Below, piece after piece: positions 25,447-35,200 of a stretch of 64,000 nt of DNA (positions are counted from its first letter, which is position 1; every line of letters starts with the position of its first letter). The notes below the pieces were generated by a model. That model saw only the letters and a list, made by a program, of their open reading frames with translations. It made no database searches and had not been told where the DNA came from. The stretch spans positions 3,512,534 through 3,576,533 of the forward strand of contig NZ_AP018222.1 of the NCBI RefSeq assembly GCF_002368035.1, in the 5' to 3' direction. Position numbers and translations under genes: made by a program. This stretch comes from Nostoc linckia NIES-25. GTDB lineage: Bacteria > Cyanobacteriota > Cyanobacteriia > Cyanobacteriales > Nostocaceae.

Positions 25447-26256
25447 TTACTGGGCTGGTGCTTTCAAATTTTCAGCGCCTTGGGTGACTTTAGCAGAGTC
25501 GATGCGATCGCCTTGCTGAATTTTGTTAACTACCTCAAAGCCTTGAGTAACATTGCCAAATACGGCGTATTTACCATCTAGAAATCCTATATCTGCTAGA
25601 GCAAAATAAAACTGTGAAGAAGCAGAATCTGGCTGTTGCGATCGCGCCATTGCTACCGCACCTTGCTTATGAGGCAATACAACCGGTTGAGCAGTAGCAT
25701 CAAATGTTTGATTATAAATCGGTGTATTTGAGTTTTTTGGCTTAATTTCTAAGGGTATATAGCGAGCATTTCCAGTTTTCGGGTCAATATAACTGCCCGT
25801 TCCCAATCGATCTACTGGAAAATTTGGGTCTTTGCTTTGGGGATCGCCGCCTTGAACTACAAACGGCTGGGGTTGTTCTGGAGTTCCGCGTTCGACTCTG
25901 TGGAAAGCTAAGCCATTGTAGACGCCCCTTTGAACTAAATCTACAAAGTTACCAGCTGTAATTGGGGCGTTAGTACCATCTACTTCGATAGTAATCGGTG
26001 AGCCTTTAACTGTAAGTACTACAGTAGCCTTGCCTTCGAGCCTTGGTAAATTGGCGAATCCAGAAACGTCATTAGTATTTTGAGATACAGGCGTTGCTTC
26101 AGTAGTTGTCTTAGTAGTTGCCTCACTTGCGCTTGAGGTAGCTGTCGATGTTGGAGAAGAAGTATTAGAAGCGACTTGCTGTGTTGAACATGCTCCCAAC
26201 ATCAAGGCACTGGCGATCGCAACAGAAAGCAAAAATTGTGAAATTTTTAAGCGCAT
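25447..26256 (-). CDS. cyclophilin-type peptidyl-prolyl isomerase, lipoprotein
   Basis: Catalyses proline cis-trans isomerisation, presumably in the periplasm. The 269-residue protein starts with a lipoprotein signal (VAIASALMLGACSTQ; the lipid-carrying Cys is in LGAC). A Thr/Ser-rich linker follows, then the cyclophilin domain from about residue 75: AGNFVDLVQRGVYNGLAFHRVERG, FVVQGGDPQ, GAVAMARSQQPDSASSQFYFAL, and YAVFGNVTQGFEVVNKIQ. Arg in FHRV is the catalytic residue. It stands alone; heptamer repeats lie on both sides (25405-25445 and 26380-26412). Confidence 0.93.
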   Translation of the reverse strand: MRLKISQFLLSVAIASALMLGACSTQQVASNTSSPTSTATSSASEATTKTTTEATPVSQNTNDVSGFANLPRLEGKATVVLTVKGSPITIEVDGTNAPITAGNFVDLVQRGVYNGLAFHRVERGTPEQPQPFVVQGGDPQSKDPNFPVDRLGTGSYIDPKTGNARYIPLEIKPKNSNTPIYNQTFDATAQPVVLPHKQGAVAMARSQQPDSASSQFYFALADIGFLDGKYAVFGNVTQGFEVVNKIQQGDRIDSAKVTQGAENLKAPAQ

Positions 26257-26374
26257 TGCTAGTTACTGATTCAACTTATGTATCTTATCGTTTTAAAGGG
26301 AATTGGGCATTGGGCAAACAGGGAGTGGTGAGTGTTGAGTGAGGAGTTAAGAGTTAAGAATTATTCTCCTTGTC

Positions 26375-26415
26375 CTCTTCTCCCCCCATCTCCCCATCTC
26401 CCTATCTCCCCATCT
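26375..26415. repeat. CCCCATCT heptamer-type repeat
   Basis: Several units of CCCCATCTC or CCTATCTC in a row directly before the ycf4 stop codon. Similar tracts occur near 49925, 52400 and 52665-52720. Confidence 0.8.
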
Positions 26416-26417
26416 CC

Positions 26418-26987
26418 TCAAAGCCCTTCTAACGATACTCCCAAAAAGCGAGCCAGCTTTGCACCTTCTGTTTCTAACTCTGTTAAAGATAATGGTTGTC
26501 CAACCCTTGTTAAGGGTATATCTCGCCGATTTTTAACGCGCAGATAAAGCGCACGAAGGGGATTAATACCTTCTTTGACGGCTATCCGCACAGATTGTAC
26601 ATCTTCTATGCGCCCATCAATTTCAATGCGACGGTTTTTGCCTGGAAATCCCCAACGAAATATTTTAAATGTGCTGGTTTCCCGATCGAATTCGTTGTAA
26701 CCGCCTCCTACATCCCATAAAATTACTAACCATAAGTACGTGGCTAGTAACAAGCCAGCTGTGCCATATAATCCCATCACCAATCCTTGAGGGACGAATA
26801 TTAGTTGAGTTGGATCGGTAACTATGAGTAAATTAATTTTTAGGTAACTGGATATGCCAGCCAGTAGAAAGCCTGTTGCTCCCAAAGTAACGATAGTTGC
26901 CCACCAGTAGTTACTAAACCGACGAGAACCGAGAACGTTTTGATGCAGCAGGCGATCGCCTTTGTTAATCGTTGTTGATGCCGTCAT
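26418..26987 (-). CDS. ycf4: photosystem I assembly protein Ycf4
   Basis: A thylakoid protein that helps assemble photosystem I. It has 189 residues with two transmembrane helices (about 27-48, SNYWWATIVTLGATGFLLAGISSYL; and about 60-85, FVPQGLVMGLYGTAGLLLATYLWLVILWDVGGGYNEFD). A cytoplasmic C-terminal domain contains RIEIDGRIEDVQSVRIAVKEGINPLRALYLRVKNRRDIPLTRVGQPL. These are the conserved family blocks. It lies head to head with psbD about 620 bases away, an arrangement that I recall from other Nostoc-type genomes. Confidence 0.96.
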   Translation of the reverse strand: MTASTTINKGDRLLHQNVLGSRRFSNYWWATIVTLGATGFLLAGISSYLKINLLIVTDPTQLIFVPQGLVMGLYGTAGLLLATYLWLVILWDVGGGYNEFDRETSTFKIFRWGFPGKNRRIEIDGRIEDVQSVRIAVKEGINPLRALYLRVKNRRDIPLTRVGQPLSLTELETEGAKLARFLGVSLEGL

Positions 26988-27049
26988 TGAACTACCATTG
27001 CCTGTGAGATACTCTCTTTAAGAGTCTGCCATTGAATCGGGATATATTG

Positions 27050-27236
27050 CAACTGGGGATTGGGGGCTGGGGACTGGTGACTGGTGACTGGGGATTGGGG
27101 ATTAGGGACTAGGGAATGGAGGATGGGGAAGTGTGGGGAGTGTGGGGAGAAAGAGAATTTATGCCTCCCACACTTCCCTCTCTTCCCACACCTCCCAGTC
27201 CCCAGTCACCAGTCCCCAGTCCCCAATCCCCAACCC
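27050..27236. repeat. inverted array of GGGGACT/GGGGATT heptamers
   Basis: A run of GGGGACTGGTGACTGG-type heptamers on the left (27050-27125) and the complementary CCCCAGTCACCAGTCCCCAG-type run on the right (27195-27236), enclosing about 70 bases. The two arms could pair. It resembles the short tandemly repeated sequences known from heterocystous cyanobacteria. The 5' leader region of psbD lies to the right (27237-27607); I see no gene there. Confidence 0.8.
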
Positions 27237-27607
27237 AAATTGTTTAGATTTCTGAGAAAAGTTGTGTCAAATTGTAAAAATTCTGATATTCATATATAAA
27301 TATACGTTCGTGTTAAATACCCGATCCGCTTGCGTGTGTCTGGCCAAAAACGAACTAATATGATAAGTTAAGAATCATTAAGTTACCACAAGCTAAGTTA
27401 CTAGCCAGTGGTACGTGTAATGGCATAGGTCTGAGAAATGCTGACTTCACTAGACAGCAAGCTCTCAGAAATTCAGTAGCTTTATAAGCTGTTGAAATTG
27501 TCAAAAAAACGTTAATTCCTCACGGTAGTCGCTAAGAAAGCAAAGCTTTAAAGTGGCGCTGGTTCAAAAACGTTGCAATTTTAGTAAAAAAAGAGGATTT
27601 TAGTCCG

Positions 27608-28666
27608 ATGACCATCGCAGTTGGACGCGCCCCAAGTACAAGAGGGTGGTTTGACGTAGTAGACGACTGGCTCAAGCGCGATCGCTTTGTATTCGTAGGT
27701 TGGTCAGGATTACTACTGTTCCCCTGTGCATACCTAGCATTAGGCGGTTGGCTGACAGGTACAACCTTCGTCACCTCTTGGTACACCCACGGTTTAGCCT
27801 CCTCATACTTGGAAGGCTGTAACTTCTTGACAGTGGCAGTATCCACCCCAGCAGACAGTTTAGGACATTCGCTATTGCTGTTGTGGGGACCAGAAGCCCA
27901 AGGCTCCCTCACCCGTTGGTTCCAATTGGGTGGATTGTGGCCATTCGTAGCCCTACACGGAGCCTTCGGTTTGATTGGCTTCATGTTGCGCCAATTTGAA
28001 ATTGCGCGGCTAGTAGGAATTCGTCCCTACAACGCGTTAGCATTTTCAGCTCCCATCGCGGTATTCGTCAGTGTATTTTTGATGTACCCCTTGGGACAAT
28101 CATCTTGGTTTTTTGCTCCCAGCTTTGGTGTAGCCGGAATCTTCCGTTTCATTCTATTTGTCCAAGGTTTCCATAACTTCACCCTCAACCCCTTCCACAT
28201 GATGGGAGTAGCAGGGGTGTTGGGTGGTGCGCTATTGTGTGCGATTCACGGAGCCACCGTAGAAAACACCTTGTTTGAAGACGGAGATGGAGCTAACACC
28301 TTCCGGGCATTCAATCCTACCCAATCAGAAGAAACCTATTCAATGGTGACCGCAAACCGTTTCTGGTCACAGATTTTCGGTATTGCCTTCTCCAACAAGC
28401 GCTGGCTGCACTTCTTTATGTTGTTTGTGCCAGTAACAGGCTTGTGGATGGCAGCGGTTGGTATTGTCGGTTTGGCACTCAACCTGCGGGCTTATGATTT
28501 CGTCTCCCAAGAGTTGCGGGCGGCGGAAGACCCAGAGTTTGAAACTTTCTATACCAAAAACATTTTGCTCAACGAGGGTATCCGCGCTTGGATGGCTCCT
28601 CAAGATCAGATCCACGAACAATTTGTATTCCCTGAGGAGGTATTACCACGTGGTAACGCTCTCTAA
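27608..28666 (+). CDS. psbD: photosystem II reaction centre protein D2
   Basis: A thylakoid core subunit that with D1 carries the photosynthetic charge-separation cofactors. The 352 residues have the family's usual length and the five-helix pattern. Diagnostic segments are TIAVGRAPSTRGWFDVVDDW, SLGHSLLLLWGPEAQGSLTRW, HGAFGLIGFMLRQFEIARLVG and NPFHMMGVAGVLGGALLCAIHG (chlorophyll and iron histidines). The end is MAPQDQIHEQFVFPEEVLPRGNAL. AGAGGA lies about ten bases before the ATG. Its last 17 bases overlap psbC, so the two are cotranscribed and probably translationally coupled. It looks like the housekeeping copy. Confidence 0.98.
   Translation: MTIAVGRAPSTRGWFDVVDDWLKRDRFVFVGWSGLLLFPCAYLALGGWLTGTTFVTSWYTHGLASSYLEGCNFLTVAVSTPADSLGHSLLLLWGPEAQGSLTRWFQLGGLWPFVALHGAFGLIGFMLRQFEIARLVGIRPYNALAFSAPIAVFVSVFLMYPLGQSSWFFAPSFGVAGIFRFILFVQGFHNFTLNPFHMMGVAGVLGGALLCAIHGATVENTLFEDGDGANTFRAFNPTQSEETYSMVTANRFWSQIFGIAFSNKRWLHFFMLFVPVTGLWMAAVGIVGLALNLRAYDFVSQELRAAEDPEFETFYTKNILLNEGIRAWMAPQDQIHEQFVFPEEVLPRGNAL
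28634..28640 (+). promoter_or_regulatory. ribosome binding site deciding the psbC GTG start
   Basis: GAGGAGG inside the 3' end of psbD, nine bases before the GTG at 28650. There is no alternative ATG near by in the psbC frame with such a site. Confidence 0.9.
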
Positions 28667-30041
28667 TAGACCAAATATTTTAGGCGGCGCTGGACGCGAC
28701 CAAGAATCTACCGGCTTTGCCTGGTGGTCTGGTAACGCCCGTTTAATCAACCTTTCTGGCAAACTGCTGGGCGCTCACGTTGCTCACGCTGGTTTGATTG
28801 TATTCTGGGCTGGAGCGATGACTTTGTTTGAAGTCGCTCACTTCATTCCTGAAAAGCCCATGTATGAGCAGGGTTTGATCCTGCTGCCTCACCTTGCCAC
28901 TTTGGGCTGGGGTGTTGGTGCTGGCGGTGAAGTCATCGACACTTTCCCCTACTTTGTTGTTGGTGTACTGCACCTAATTTCCTCGGCAGTCCTTGGCTTT
29001 GGCGGTATCTATCACGCCGTTCGTGGGCCAGAAACCTTAGAAGAATACTCCTCATTCTTTGGTTACGACTGGAAAGACAAGAACAAGATGACCAACATCA
29101 TCGGTTTCCACTTAATCATTTTGGGAAGCGGTGCGCTGTTGTTGGTGCTGAAGGCAATGTTCTTTGGCGGTATCTATGATACCTGGGCGCCAGGTGGTGG
29201 TGATGTTCGGATCATTACTAACCCCACACTCAATCCAGCAGTTATCTTTGGTTATCTGATCAAATCTCCCTTCGGCGGCGAAGGCTGGATTGTGAGCGTT
29301 GATAACTTGGAAGATGTTATCGGCGGTCATATCTGGATTGCTTTTATCTGTATTTCTGGCGGTATTTTCCACATTCTCACCAAGCCTTTTGGTTGGGCGC
29401 GTCGTGCCTTCATCTGGTCTGGTGAAGCTTACCTATCCTACAGCTTGGGTGCGCTCTCCCTGATGGGCTTCATTGCTTCCATCATGGTTTGGTACAACAA
29501 CACTGTTTACCCCAGCGAATTCTTTGGCCCTACCGGTCCTGAAGCTTCTCAAGCTCAAGCTTTGACCTTCTTAATTCGCGACCAACGGTTAGGTGCTAAC
29601 GTTGGTTCTGCCCAAGGCCCCACAGGTTTGGGTAAATACTTGATGCGCTCTCCTACTGGTGAAATCATCTTCGGTGGTGAAACCATGCGCTTCTGGGATT
29701 TCCGCGGCCCTTGGTTGGAGCCTCTGCGCGGCCCCAACGGTCTTGACCTAGAAAAAATCAAGAACGATATTCAGCCTTGGCAAGCTCGTCGTGCTGCTGA
29801 ATACATGACCCATGCTCCTCTGGGTTCTCTGAACTCTGTAGGTGGTGTGGCTACCGAAATCAACTCCTTCAACTACGTGTCTCCTCGCGCTTGGTTGTCG
29901 TGTTCGCACTTCGTACTAGGATTCTTCTTCCTAGTTGGGCACTTGTGGCACGCTGGTCGCGCTCGTGCAGCTGCTGGTGGTTTTGAAAAAGGTATCGACC
30001 GTGATAATGAACCAGTAATGTCGATGGACTTCCTCGACTAG
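28650..30041 (+). CDS. psbC: photosystem II CP43 chlorophyll apoprotein
   Basis: An inner antenna of photosystem II that also ligates the manganese cluster. The GTG at 28650 is taken as the start: GAGGAGG sits nine bases before it, the protein then begins VVTLSNRPN, and the overlap with psbD is 17 bp, the arrangement known for this pair. It has 463 residues. Conserved blocks include STGFAWWSGNARLINLSGKLLGAHVAHAGL, FGGETMRFWDFRGPWLEPLRGPNGLDL and the GGETMR manganese-loop Arg and Glu. Some usually invariant positions differ (see findings): GGIFHILT instead of GGIWHILT, WLSCSHF instead of WLATSHF. Confidence 0.97.
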   Translation: MVTLSNRPNILGGAGRDQESTGFAWWSGNARLINLSGKLLGAHVAHAGLIVFWAGAMTLFEVAHFIPEKPMYEQGLILLPHLATLGWGVGAGGEVIDTFPYFVVGVLHLISSAVLGFGGIYHAVRGPETLEEYSSFFGYDWKDKNKMTNIIGFHLIILGSGALLLVLKAMFFGGIYDTWAPGGGDVRIITNPTLNPAVIFGYLIKSPFGGEGWIVSVDNLEDVIGGHIWIAFICISGGIFHILTKPFGWARRAFIWSGEAYLSYSLGALSLMGFIASIMVWYNNTVYPSEFFGPTGPEASQAQALTFLIRDQRLGANVGSAQGPTGLGKYLMRSPTGEIIFGGETMRFWDFRGPWLEPLRGPNGLDLEKIKNDIQPWQARRAAEYMTHAPLGSLNSVGGVATEINSFNYVSPRAWLSCSHFVLGFFFLVGHLWHAGRARAAAGGFEKGIDRDNEPVMSMDFLD

Positions 30042-30083
30042 GTTACAAAGTTTCTTTCATCACTGACAATCAATTAGCTTACA

Positions 30084-30113
30084 GACTCTTGCATAAAAGC
30101 AAGAGTTTTTTTT
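30084..30113 (+). terminator. rho-independent terminator after psbC
   Basis: ACTCTTGC and GCAAGAGT form a stem around a six-base loop, followed by TTTTTTT. It begins 43 bases after the psbC stop, closing the psbDC transcript. Confidence 0.88.
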
Positions 30114-30343
30114 ATAGAAAATAGCAGAATTCAGGAGTCAGAGTTCAGAATTAGGATAGACTCTCGCTTTAGCTAACAGGCCTAGATGGTATACTTCACT
30201 AACTTGGAATCTGCTGTATAGTACTTAAACAAAAATTAGTAATGCTAATTTCACAAATGAATAGGGCAAATAGATTAATAAATCCTTTATCAAAAATAAA
30301 TTATCAATCCAAAATTTTATAGTTTACCGAGGTAATTAATACT

Positions 30344-30529
30344 ATGAGCGAATCAAATTTTATCGACGCTTTGCGCTGGACAGCCGAAGCAAAAGAAAAG
30401 TTGCAAAATATTCCCTTTTTTGTGCGCCCTCAAGCAAAAGCTCGAATTGAGGCCTTGGCTCGTCAAGCTCAGCAACAGGTCGTGACAGGGGATTTGGTAG
30501 AACAAGCTAGGCTTGAGTTTGGACAATAA
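30344..30529 (+). CDS. small PCP-reductase C-terminal-domain protein
   Basis: A 61-residue protein matching the short domain (PCP_red) found at the C terminus of light-independent protochlorophyllide reductase subunit B and alone in cyanobacteria. It has LRWTAEAKEKLQNIPFFVRPQAKARIEALARQAQQQVVTGDLVEQAR. The function of the stand-alone form is unknown. It lies about 300 bases after psbC, after a strong terminator, so it has its own promoter (not identified). GAGGTAATTAATACT precedes the ATG as a ribosome site. Confidence 0.85.
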   Translation: MSESNFIDALRWTAEAKEKLQNIPFFVRPQAKARIEALARQAQQQVVTGDLVEQARLEFGQ

Positions 30530-30799
30530 AATATTTTTCGATTTTGGATTTTATAGCAATTTGGAAAAAGAATGTGACAGTTGAGTAAGGGCACAACATT
30601 GTTGTGTCCTTATACCGATTCTCCATGAAGATGCACTTAATATTTATTAAACGAACCGCCAAGGACGCCTTTCCTGCGGAACGCTTCGCGAACGCGCAGC
30701 GTCTCGTAGAGAAGAGCGCCAAGGAAGAAAGAATTATCATTAAGTGCAAGTTCACAGAGAATTGGTATTACGAATAATTGATGTGTTGCAAACAATTAT

Positions 30800-30922
30800 T
30801 AGACCTGTTGCATAAATCGAAAATAAGAACCCCACCCCCGCCAAAGCTACGCTTTGTCTCCCCTCCCCTTGCTAAGGGGAGGGGTTGGGGGTGGGGTGTT
30901 AGGAACTTTTGCAAGAGGTCTA
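30800..30922. repeat. MITE-like element, family B copy 2 (123 bp)
   Basis: The reverse of the copy at 5102-5223: it starts TAGACCTGTTGCATAAATCG and ends ACTTTTGCAAGAGGTCTA, with the same GC-rich interior hairpin. It is inserted into a fragment of family D (ATTGATGTGTTGCAAACAAT at 30776-30797). The rest of the gap 30530-31089 contains a palindrome GGGCACAACATTGTTGTGTCC (30588-30609) and a GC-rich block at 30660-30725; no gene is seen. Confidence 0.85.
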
Positions 30923-31089
30923 TTGAATTGGTATTAAATTTTAGATTGGGATTAATACATCAATGCAGATAGTTTTGAGGTCAGCGAAATCTTATTTTTT
31001 ATTCATCAATCAATTTAAGCAATTGAAAACTTAAACAAAGTTTTCAATTTTGATTTAATTGAATCCAAAATCTAAAATATACAATTTAC

Positions 31090-31926
31090 TCAGCTTCCTC
31101 CCACATTCATCGCTGCTAAAACAGCTTTCTGGCTGACATCTGTGTAAACTGTATTCAAATACTTCATAACGACATCAGTGGAAGTTAAATTTACTACATT
31201 TTCTTCTTCCTTTGCTAAAGGAATTGCTCCTAATGCATCTAATATTGTCTCGCTAGCTGAAGGTGCAATTACTACTAAAGAAGACTCTAGTGGTTCATTG
31301 TATTGCCAGAAAGAGTCTATTTTTACCGAGTATTTGTTGTGAGGAATTGATTGTTGGACATCAGGTGCTTTTGATGTTATGGTTTCTATCTTGCCACTAC
31401 GTAAATGTCGTAAATCGCTGAGAATTTGCTCTTTAGTGCGTCCGCGTAATTGAAAGAGTACAAAAGGGTCTTCACTAAAGCGATCGCCTAATTGATAGTA
31501 TACCGCACCAATATGTTTACAGGGATTTGCTTTATCTGGACAAGAGCATTTACTGTGAACATCAGAAAGGGTAAAAGGAAATAACGAAAGACCATTAGCG
31601 GTGAACACTTCTGCTATGTTTTGCGGCATTTCTCCCGCCAACAATTTGGCAGCAAAAATAGCCTTTTGGGACATAGTTTCAATGACATAACCCCATTGTT
31701 CATCGCTAAAAGGTTCAAGGGAAAGGGAAACTTGATAAGGTTCCACTTCACTACCTTGTACCCTAGCCAATACTTTTGCACCTTGAAACTCAATATTTAA
31801 AACATTTCCTTGGCGTGCATAGTTTCTAGCACGTTCCAAACGCTTTTTAAAGCGATAAGAATCTAGTAAATCTAGCCATTGCTGCGACCACCATTCTCGA
31901 CTAGCTTGAAGAGTATAATTCGTCAT
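31090..31926 (-). CDS. SWIM zinc-finger family protein
   Basis: A 278-residue protein with a SWIM zinc finger at about 123-140: SKCSCPDKANPCKHIGAVYY, the C-x-C-x(n)-C-x-H arrangement. N-terminal blocks WWSQQWLDLLDSYRFKKRLERARNYARQGNVLNIEFQGAKVLARVQGSE are typical of the bacterial SWIM proteins encoded beside SNF2 helicases. The finger may bind DNA or protein. The gene follows the SNF2 helicase gene on the same strand after about 300 bases, so a functional pair is likely, though the gap contains a repeat and the two may not share a transcript. Confidence 0.9.
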   Translation of the reverse strand: MTNYTLQASREWWSQQWLDLLDSYRFKKRLERARNYARQGNVLNIEFQGAKVLARVQGSEVEPYQVSLSLEPFSDEQWGYVIETMSQKAIFAAKLLAGEMPQNIAEVFTANGLSLFPFTLSDVHSKCSCPDKANPCKHIGAVYYQLGDRFSEDPFVLFQLRGRTKEQILSDLRHLRSGKIETITSKAPDVQQSIPHNKYSVKIDSFWQYNEPLESSLVVIAPSASETILDALGAIPLAKEEENVVNLTSTDVVMKYLNTVYTDVSQKAVLAAMNVGGS

Positions 31927-32225
31927 GATTTTACCTTTTGAATTATTGAAAAATATAGGAATCCAGTTTGATTGTTAGATGTAGGTTGGGTTTCGCGTTG
32001 CTCAACCCAACATCGATCGGAGTGTTGGGTTACCCTCCGGGAAGCCGCCTCCGGCGTCTACGTTCCTCAAACGCCACTTGCTTTAAGCCGGGAAACCCGT
32101 CCAACGCAGTGGCTCCCCAACCTACAAATTTTTTTGCAACATTTTAGTCTTGTCACACGACTACATGTATTTCAAAAATAAAATACTAGTCCTATATTCA
32201 AATTAAGTAATTTGACTCGTCTGCA

Positions 32226-35200
32226 TTAACTTTCATCTTCGTCAATGACTGCATTGCGATCGAGGATTAGTAAGTTACGAAGTTGGTCTGTATCTAGTTC
32301 AGTCAACCATTCTTCGCCTGCACCTACAACTTGTTCGGCTAGTTGTTTTTTACTTTCAATCATGTCGTGAATTTTCTCTTCTAAAGTGCCAGTGCAGACA
32401 AATTTATGTACTTGCACATTGCGGGTTTGACCAATGCGAAATACTCGGTCTGTAGCTTGGTTTTCTACGGCTGGATTCCACCATCTATCAAAATGGAATA
32501 CATGATTTGCTCGTGTTAAATTCAATCCTACACCACCTGCTTTTAGAGAAAGAATCATAATCGGCGGCCCTTGGGGATCGTGTTGGAAACGGTCTATCAT
32601 TTCCTCGCGTTGTTTTTTATTGGTACTGCCATATAAAAAGAATATTTCTCGTCCTAACTGTTTTTCTAAATGAGGTTTAAGTAACTTACCCCACTCAGCA
32701 AATTGGGTGAAGATTAAAGCGCGATCCTCTTCTGCCAAAAGTTCTTCTAACATTTCTTCTAGCCGCAGCAGTTTGGCTGAATGATGTTGTCCTAATGTGG
32801 CTTGTTTCAAATATTGCGCCGGGTGATTGCAGATTTGTTTGAGTTTGATTAATAAAGCCAAAATCATCCCTCGACGTTGCAAACCTTCAGCAGATTCAAT
32901 TTCTGCTAAAGATGCTTCTACTACTTTTTGATAAAGTGCGGCTTGGTCGGCAGTTAAACCACAAAAGACTGTCATTTCTTGCTTCTCTGGCAAGTCTTGA
33001 ATAATTTCGCGATCGCTTTTTAATCGCCGCAGTATAAATGGTTGAACCAACGAACGTAATTGACTCAAAGAAGCCGTATCCCCATACTTTTCAATAGGCA
33101 TCGCAAATCGCCTCTGGAAAAATTGCCGATTGCCCAAATATCCGGGATTGAGAAAATCCAAAATAGACCACAATTCTTGCAGTCTATTTTCTACTGGTGT
33201 CCCCGTCAACGCAATCCGAAATGTCGCTGCTAATTGCCGCACTGCTTTTGATTGCTTCGCCTCGTAATTTTTCACATTTTGGGCTTCATCTAAAACAATT
33301 ATCTGCCAATTCACAGTCTCTAATGATTTAATATCACGATGAATCAGTGAGTAACTAGTGATGACTAGATCGTGCTTTTTAACTGCTTCTACAAACGCCT
33401 TTCCTTTAGGACGTTTATCACCGTGATATTGCAAAACTTTCAGACTTGGTGCAAATTTCTTAACTTCCCTTTCCCAGTTGCCTAAAACGGAAGTTGGGCA
33501 AACTAGTAAAGTTGGATTTTCTAGTGCATCTTGTTCTTTGAGATGTAGAAGAAAAGCAATGAACTGAATCGTTTTCCCAAGTCCCATATCGTCCGCTAGA
33601 CATGCACCCAAGCCCCAACGTTCTAAGAAGGACAGCCAAGCAGCACCGCGTTCTTGATAAGGTCGCAACTCTCCTTGAAAGCTGGCTGGCGCGGGCAAAG
33701 GTTCAATGGCTTGATTATTGGTTAAGGCCCCAATCAACTCTTGTAATGCCCCAGACGCCTCAAAGCTAACCACTGGTAATTTTTCGATTACCTGGGTATC
33801 CCCTGTACTCAAACGCAAAGCATCTTCTAAAGACAGCGCCATTTGGTCTTTCCGGGAAGCGAAAAAGGTTTGGGCTGTCTTAATGTCTTGGGGTCGCAAT
33901 TCCACCCACTCGCCATTAATTTCTACCAAGGGGCTATTTAAAGCCACAAGTTTATCAAATTCAGCTTTAGAAATATTCTGTCCGCCAATTGCCAATTGCC
34001 ATTGGAAATTCAATAGACTTTGCAACCCCAAACGTCCTTGTTTTGTCTTTGGAGTTTCGGCTGTAATTTTCAAACCCAAACGGTTCGCCCATCCTTCACG
34101 GTTCGTCAAACTAGGAGGTAAAATCACTCCCAAACCGCTATCTTCAAATCTCCAAGCCACGGACTTGATAAACTCGTATGCTTGGATGGGGTTAAGACGA
34201 AAAGATTGGGGATATTCTGTTTCTAAACTCGGTGCAAGGACTGGATACAATCGGGAAGCTAACCCCAAACCCCGCAAGAATGTTTCTTGGGGTTGGTCAA
34301 TTGTGCGTTCATACACCAATCGTTCAACTGGATTGTGCCAAATTGTTGCCGCATCCACCAAAAACTCTGGATTGTCTGCCGCTTGCAGAAAATACGCCAA
34401 TGTCCAATCTGTTTCGCCAGACTCCGGAGAACGCAGTTGAAAACAAGTACGAAACAGAGTTTTCAAAGTTAGCTGATATTGTAGCGGCATAGTCCAGGCT
34501 TTAAGTGCCCCTTCTAGTCGTTCCACTTCAATGGCTTCTGCATTGACTGTACCAGATGCACTAGTTAAAGCTGGCAACCACTCTCGCACCGCAGCTGGTA
34601 AAGATGCCATTGCCTTGGCTTCCATCACCGATTGGAAACCCACCATCTCTCGTATTTGGGCATCTATCGTACTATTGAGAAATCCCAGTAACAATTCTTG
34701 AGGTTCTGTAGGAAAGTCTATATATATTGGGAGTGAGGAGTGAGGAGTGAGGAGTGAGGAGTTAAGAATATTCTCTTGTCCCCTTGTCCCCTTGTCCCCT
34801 TGTCCCCTTGTCCCCCCATCTCCCCATCCCTCCATCCCTTCCTGATAGGTGCGACAAACCAAGGGCATCTTGGCAGAAAATTTTTCTAGGCGGGTGCCGT
34901 CTACAGCACTGTCTAAAAGTACTTGCCACTTAGCAAGTGTAGAACCATCGGATTGCCGTTTGATAGTTGGTAAAAACTTACACCGAGAAATTAAATCGAG
35001 ACTCCAACGGGCAACCTGCGACCAAAAGCGTAAATCTGTACCCAAAAAAGTATCTTCCCCTTTAGTAGCATTTAGGGGAACAGCAGCCAGAAATTTTACT
35101 GCTTGGGCGGGGGTGAGACAAAAACCTTCAACTCGCCACGGATGTAAATATTGTGGTGAGTCTGCTTCTATCTCGAAACTAGCAGAATGAACGGGGAAAA

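Noticed and set aside
27608..30041. Far-red light photoacclimation version of psbD-psbC
   Set aside because: There are no apc, psa or rfp-type regulator genes around; ycf4 is the neighbour as in housekeeping loci. The odd CP43 residues are reported separately.
33718..34440. Long open frame of 240 codons on the plus strand
   Set aside because: It lies wholly antisense to the SNF2 helicase gene, whose motifs are unmistakable, and its translation has no domain character.
34725..34845. Possible CRISPR array
   Set aside because: The repeats are short, contiguous units without unique spacers and are translated in frame; no cas gene is nearby. The 78-bp tandem repeats at 11956 were rejected for the same reason.
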